The notes beneath the pieces were generated by a model. It saw nothing but the letters and a program-made list of their open reading frames with translations, was not told the DNA's origin and searched no databases. Below, piece after piece: positions 61,460-64,000 of a stretch of DNA of 64,000 nucleotides. Made by a program: the position numbers and the translations under genes. Numbering within the stretch: the stretch's first letter is position 1; the number at the start of each line of letters is the position of its first letter. Origin of the DNA: Tardiphaga robiniae (GTDB lineage Bacteria > Pseudomonadota > Alphaproteobacteria > Rhizobiales > Xanthobacteraceae); NCBI RefSeq assembly GCF_013359755.1, contig NZ_JABMCJ010000087.1, forward strand, positions 20,807-84,806, read 5' to 3'.

Positions 61460-62227
61460 ATGAACCTGTTCGACATGACCGGAAAAGTCGCCGTCATCAC
61501 CGGCTCGACGCGCGGCATCGGCCGCGCCATTGCCGAGCGGATGGCCGAGCACGGCGCCAAGGTGGTGATCTCGTCGCGTAAGCAGGATGTCTGCGACGAG
61601 GTGGCGAAGGTGATCAACGCGCAGTTCGGCGAGGGGACTGCGGTGGCGATTGCTGCGAACATCTCCAGCAAGGAAAACCTGCAGAACCTCGTCGACGAGA
61701 GCAAGAAGGCGTTCGGCAAGATCGACGTGCTGGTGTGTAACGCCGCATCGAATCCGTATTACGGTCCGCTAGCTGGCATTTCCGACGATCAGTTCCGCAA
61801 GATTCTCGACAACAACATCGTCGCCAACAACTGGCTGACCAGCATGGTCGTGCCGGACATGATCGAACGCAAGGATGGCTCGGTGATCATCGTGTCGTCG
61901 ATCGGCGGGTTGAAGGGCTCGACGATCCTGGGCGCCTATGCGATCTCGAAAGCCGCCGACATGCAGCTCGCGCGCAATCTCGCCTGCGAATACGGCAAGT
62001 TCAATGTGCGTGTGAACTGCATTGCGCCGGGCCTCATCAAGACCGACTTTGCCAAGGCGCTGTGGGACAATCCGGAGAACCTCAAGGCCTCCACCGCACG
62101 CTCGCCGCTGCTGCGCATCGGCATCCCCGATGAAATCGCGGGCGCCGCGGTGTTCCTGGGATCCGCAGCCGGGAATTTCATGACCGGGCAGACGATGGTG
62201 ATCGACGGCGGCGCGACGATTAGTTGA
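61460..62227 (+). CDS. Short-chain dehydrogenase/reductase (FabG-like)
   Basis: A 255-residue SDR: TGSTRGIGRAIAERM (14-28), LVCNAASNPYYGPL, catalytic Ser in IVSSIGGLKGST, YAISK (Tyr, Lys) and CIAPGLIKTDFAKALWD. SSRK after beta2 favours NADP(H). AGGGAG supports ATG 61460. It resembles DHRS4-type carbonyl reductases. It stands alone and ends at a repeat that also serves as bidirectional terminator. Confidence 0.87.
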   Translation: MNLFDMTGKVAVITGSTRGIGRAIAERMAEHGAKVVISSRKQDVCDEVAKVINAQFGEGTAVAIAANISSKENLQNLVDESKKAFGKIDVLVCNAASNPYYGPLAGISDDQFRKILDNNIVANNWLTSMVVPDMIERKDGSVIIVSSIGGLKGSTILGAYAISKAADMQLARNLACEYGKFNVRVNCIAPGLIKTDFAKALWDNPENLKASTARSPLLRIGIPDEIAGAAVFLGSAAGNFMTGQTMVIDGGATIS

Positions 62228-62231
62228 TTTC

Positions 62232-62380
62232 AAACTCGTCGTTCCGGGGCGTGGACGGCGCCGAAGGCGGCGGCCGCGTACCCGGAACCTCGACGTGGGA
62301 GTCTCCGTCGGTGTCAGGCCATTTCGAGATTCCGGGTTCGCGTCCGGCTTGCGCCGGCCGCGCCCCGGAATGACGAGTTT
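62232..62380. repeat. Dispersed palindromic repeat, family C, copy 2
   Basis: AAACTCGTCGTTCCGGGGCG at the left pairs with CGCCCCGGAATGACGAGTTT at the right (one mismatch), and TTTTCTT follows. The inner GAGATTCCGGGTTCGCG matches the copy at 48831-48975. It lies between convergent genes and probably terminates both. Confidence 0.72.
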
Positions 62381-62387
62381 TTCTTGC

Positions 62388-63611
62388 TTACTCCACCGCC
62401 GCGTAGACGAGACTCCGGATCAGCGTCCTGAAATATTCCCGCTGGCCGGGTCCCTGCGACATGAACACCGCAAACAGTTCTTCCTGCGGATCGATCCAGA
62501 AGAACGTGCCGGCGACTCCGCTCCAGAAGAACTGGCCCTTCGATCCCGCATAGGGCGCGTGACCATCGTCGGTGCGTACGGCGAAGCCGAGGCCGAAGCT
62601 GTGGCCGGGCGGTACGAGATGTGTCTCCAGCTTCACGTTAGGGCTGAGGTGATTGGACGCCATCAGGTGCAGCGTGCGGCTGCCGATCACGCGGTTGCCG
62701 TCCAGCGTGCCGCCGTTGAGCAGCATCTGGCAGAAGCGCGCATAGTCCATGGTCTTCGATACCAGTCCGCCGCCGCCGGATTCCATCTTCGGAATTTCGA
62801 GCGGATCGAACAGCGCGACTTTCTCGCCGGTCCAGGGATCGGTGGGGAAGGGCTGCGCGATACGGTCCTTGTTCGTGCCTGCTGTGTGGAAGCCGGTCTC
62901 GGCCATCTGCAGCGGCGCCAGAATGTTCTCGGTGAGATAGCTGCCCAGCGTCTTGCCGGACACGACCTCGATGACGCGGCCGAGAATGTCCGTGGAGCGG
63001 CTGTAATTCCATTCACTGCCGGGCTGGCAGATCAGCGGCAGGCCGGCGACGATCTTGGCGTGCTCCTCATTGGTGATATTGCGATTGCGCAGATTTGACT
63101 TCTGGTACATCCGCTGCACCATGCCGTTGCCGGTGATCTCATAGGAGATGCCTGACGTGTGGCGCAGCAGGTCCTGGATCGTGATCGGGCGCAGCGGCAG
63201 CGCCAGTTCGAGCGCGCCATTGCGCTCGACGCCGACCTTGGTCTCCGCGAATTCGGGGATGTATTTGGCGAGCGGATCGTTGAGCAGGATGTGGCCGTTC
63301 TCGACCAGCTGCATGATGCCCAGCGAGACGATCGGCTTGGTCATCGAGAAGATGCGAAACAGGCTGTCGCGCGTCATGGCCGCGGAGCCATCCGGGGTCT
63401 GCTTGCCGAAGGCCTCGAAATAGCCGATCTGGCCGCGGCGGGAGACCAGCATGGTGACGCCGGGCGTGGTGCCCTTGTCGATCTCGCGCTTGAACGCGTC
63501 CGACATGATTTGAAGACGGTTTGATGACAATCCCAGCGTTTCCGGCGGGGCCTGCGGCAGCTCGGGGGTCTCGAGGGAAATGGCGTGTTTTGCGGCAGTT
63601 TGGGCGTTCAT
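62388..63611 (-). CDS. Serine hydrolase, beta-lactamase/EstB-like
   Basis: A 407-residue hydrolase: nucleophile motif SMTK (S89, K92 in RIFSMTKPIVS), Tyr motif NYSRSTD near 210, LLRHTSGISYE and a late WSGVAGTFFW where HxG would be. The pattern is that of EstB-type esterases and LACTB-like proteins rather than resistance enzymes. No signal peptide. GGGAG supports ATG 63611. Only distantly like the hydrolase at 50361. Confidence 0.87.
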   Translation of the reverse strand: MNAQTAAKHAISLETPELPQAPPETLGLSSNRLQIMSDAFKREIDKGTTPGVTMLVSRRGQIGYFEAFGKQTPDGSAAMTRDSLFRIFSMTKPIVSLGIMQLVENGHILLNDPLAKYIPEFAETKVGVERNGALELALPLRPITIQDLLRHTSGISYEITGNGMVQRMYQKSNLRNRNITNEEHAKIVAGLPLICQPGSEWNYSRSTDILGRVIEVVSGKTLGSYLTENILAPLQMAETGFHTAGTNKDRIAQPFPTDPWTGEKVALFDPLEIPKMESGGGGLVSKTMDYARFCQMLLNGGTLDGNRVIGSRTLHLMASNHLSPNVKLETHLVPPGHSFGLGFAVRTDDGHAPYAGSKGQFFWSGVAGTFFWIDPQEELFAVFMSQGPGQREYFRTLIRSLVYAAVE

Positions 63612-63785
63612 GGGGGCTCCCGATAGTGCTTTGATTGATCTTGTCATTTGCCGGCTTACATAGGGGGCTCGCCGGCATGGTTGGACGAGCTTGGCCCAGA
63701 AGTTCGGGCTTGAACAGGGCCGTTTTCCCTTGTAACCAGCCGCCGGTTTGGTGCTGCGCACGGGCGTGGCTTAACAGGTGGATCT

Positions 63786-64000
63786 ATGGCCAAAGCAAAA
63801 TTTGAACGTAACAAGCCGCACTGCAATATTGGTACGATCGGTCACGTTGACCACGGCAAGACGTCGCTGACGGCGGCGATCACGAAGGTGCTGGCGGAAA
63901 CGGGTGGTGCCACGTTCACCGCTTACGACCAGATCGACAAGGCGCCCGAGGAAAAGGCCCGCGGCATCACCATTTCGACGGCGCACGTCGAATACGAGAC
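63786..64000 (+). CDS. tuf: Elongation factor Tu, 5' part (cut by window end)
   Basis: The first 71 codons or so are present: [21 protein letters not shown]-loop [10 protein letters not shown], switch I with [10 protein letters not shown]. The protein brings aminoacyl-tRNA to the ribosome. AGGTGG precedes the ATG. The 174 bases upstream should hold its promoter, but I cannot place the -35/-10 elements with confidence. The gene continues beyond the window. Confidence 0.97.
   Translation, partial: MAKAKFERNKPHCNIGTIGHVDHGKTSLTAAITKVLAETGGATFTAYDQIDKAPEEKARGITISTAHVEYE

Overview
The window looks like chromosomal DNA of an alphaproteobacterium of the Bradyrhizobium / Rhodopseudomonas / Tardiphaga group (Nitrobacteraceae). 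The reasons are high GC coding with strong codon bias, Bradyrhizobium-like protein sequences throughout (Sox proteins, MetNIQ, EF-Tu), and three families of intergenic palindromic repeats typical of that group. This placement is inference from sequence character, not from a database search.

Layout. (1) 1-1.6 kb: small membrane hypotheticals. (2) 1.6-14.5 kb: a complete thiosulfate-oxidising sox locus. Two YeeE/YedE (SoxT/TsuA-type) sulfur transporters flank two secreted DsrE-like proteins. Then come soxR-soxS (minus), soxV-soxW (plus), soxA-soxX-glcG-like (minus) and soxY-Z-B-C-D plus a cytochrome c (plus). A chemoreceptor follows on the opposite strand. An ATTC-N8-GAAT site, the kind bound by persulfide-sensing ArsR repressors, lies between soxA and soxY. 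(3) 17.3-30.2 kb: a LysR-controlled catabolic locus of unknown substrate. It holds a two-component flavin monooxygenase, a RidA-like protein, a polyamine-type ABC importer behind a good sigma-54 promoter, a DUF1028 protein, an M20 deacylase, a quinone oxidoreductase, a GlcG-like protein, a GST, a type II dehydroquinase-like protein with altered active-site positions, and a 2-hydroxyacid dehydrogenase. This is the best candidate for an undescribed system. (4) 30.2-33 kb: a diguanylate cyclase and small proteins.

(5) 33.2-37.8 kb: an ABC importer operon ending in a GpdQ-like phosphodiesterase. (6) 37.8-42 kb: a Tat-exported GH1 glycosidase, a siderophore-interacting reductase, an aspartate dehydrogenase-like enzyme and a periplasmic amidase. 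(7) 42-48 kb: two SsuA-type and two MetQ-type binding proteins around one MetNI transporter. (8) 48-49.2 kb: repeats and tRNA-Gly(UCC). (9) 49.3-54 kb: a membrane-anchored protein with a PD-(D/E)XK-like motif, a serine hydrolase, a short chimeric pseudogene scar and small proteins, several below the usual ORF size cut-off. (10) 54.1-63.6 kb: a TetR / acyl-CoA dehydrogenase / APH-like kinase locus, twin EamA exporters, two SDRs, a histidine phosphatase and a second serine hydrolase. (11) The 5' end of tuf closes the window.

Working picture: the organism oxidises reduced sulfur periplasmically (SoxAX, YZ, B, CD), with SoxSVW supplying reductant and SoxR as switch. It also scavenges organic N and S compounds through several binding-protein transporters.
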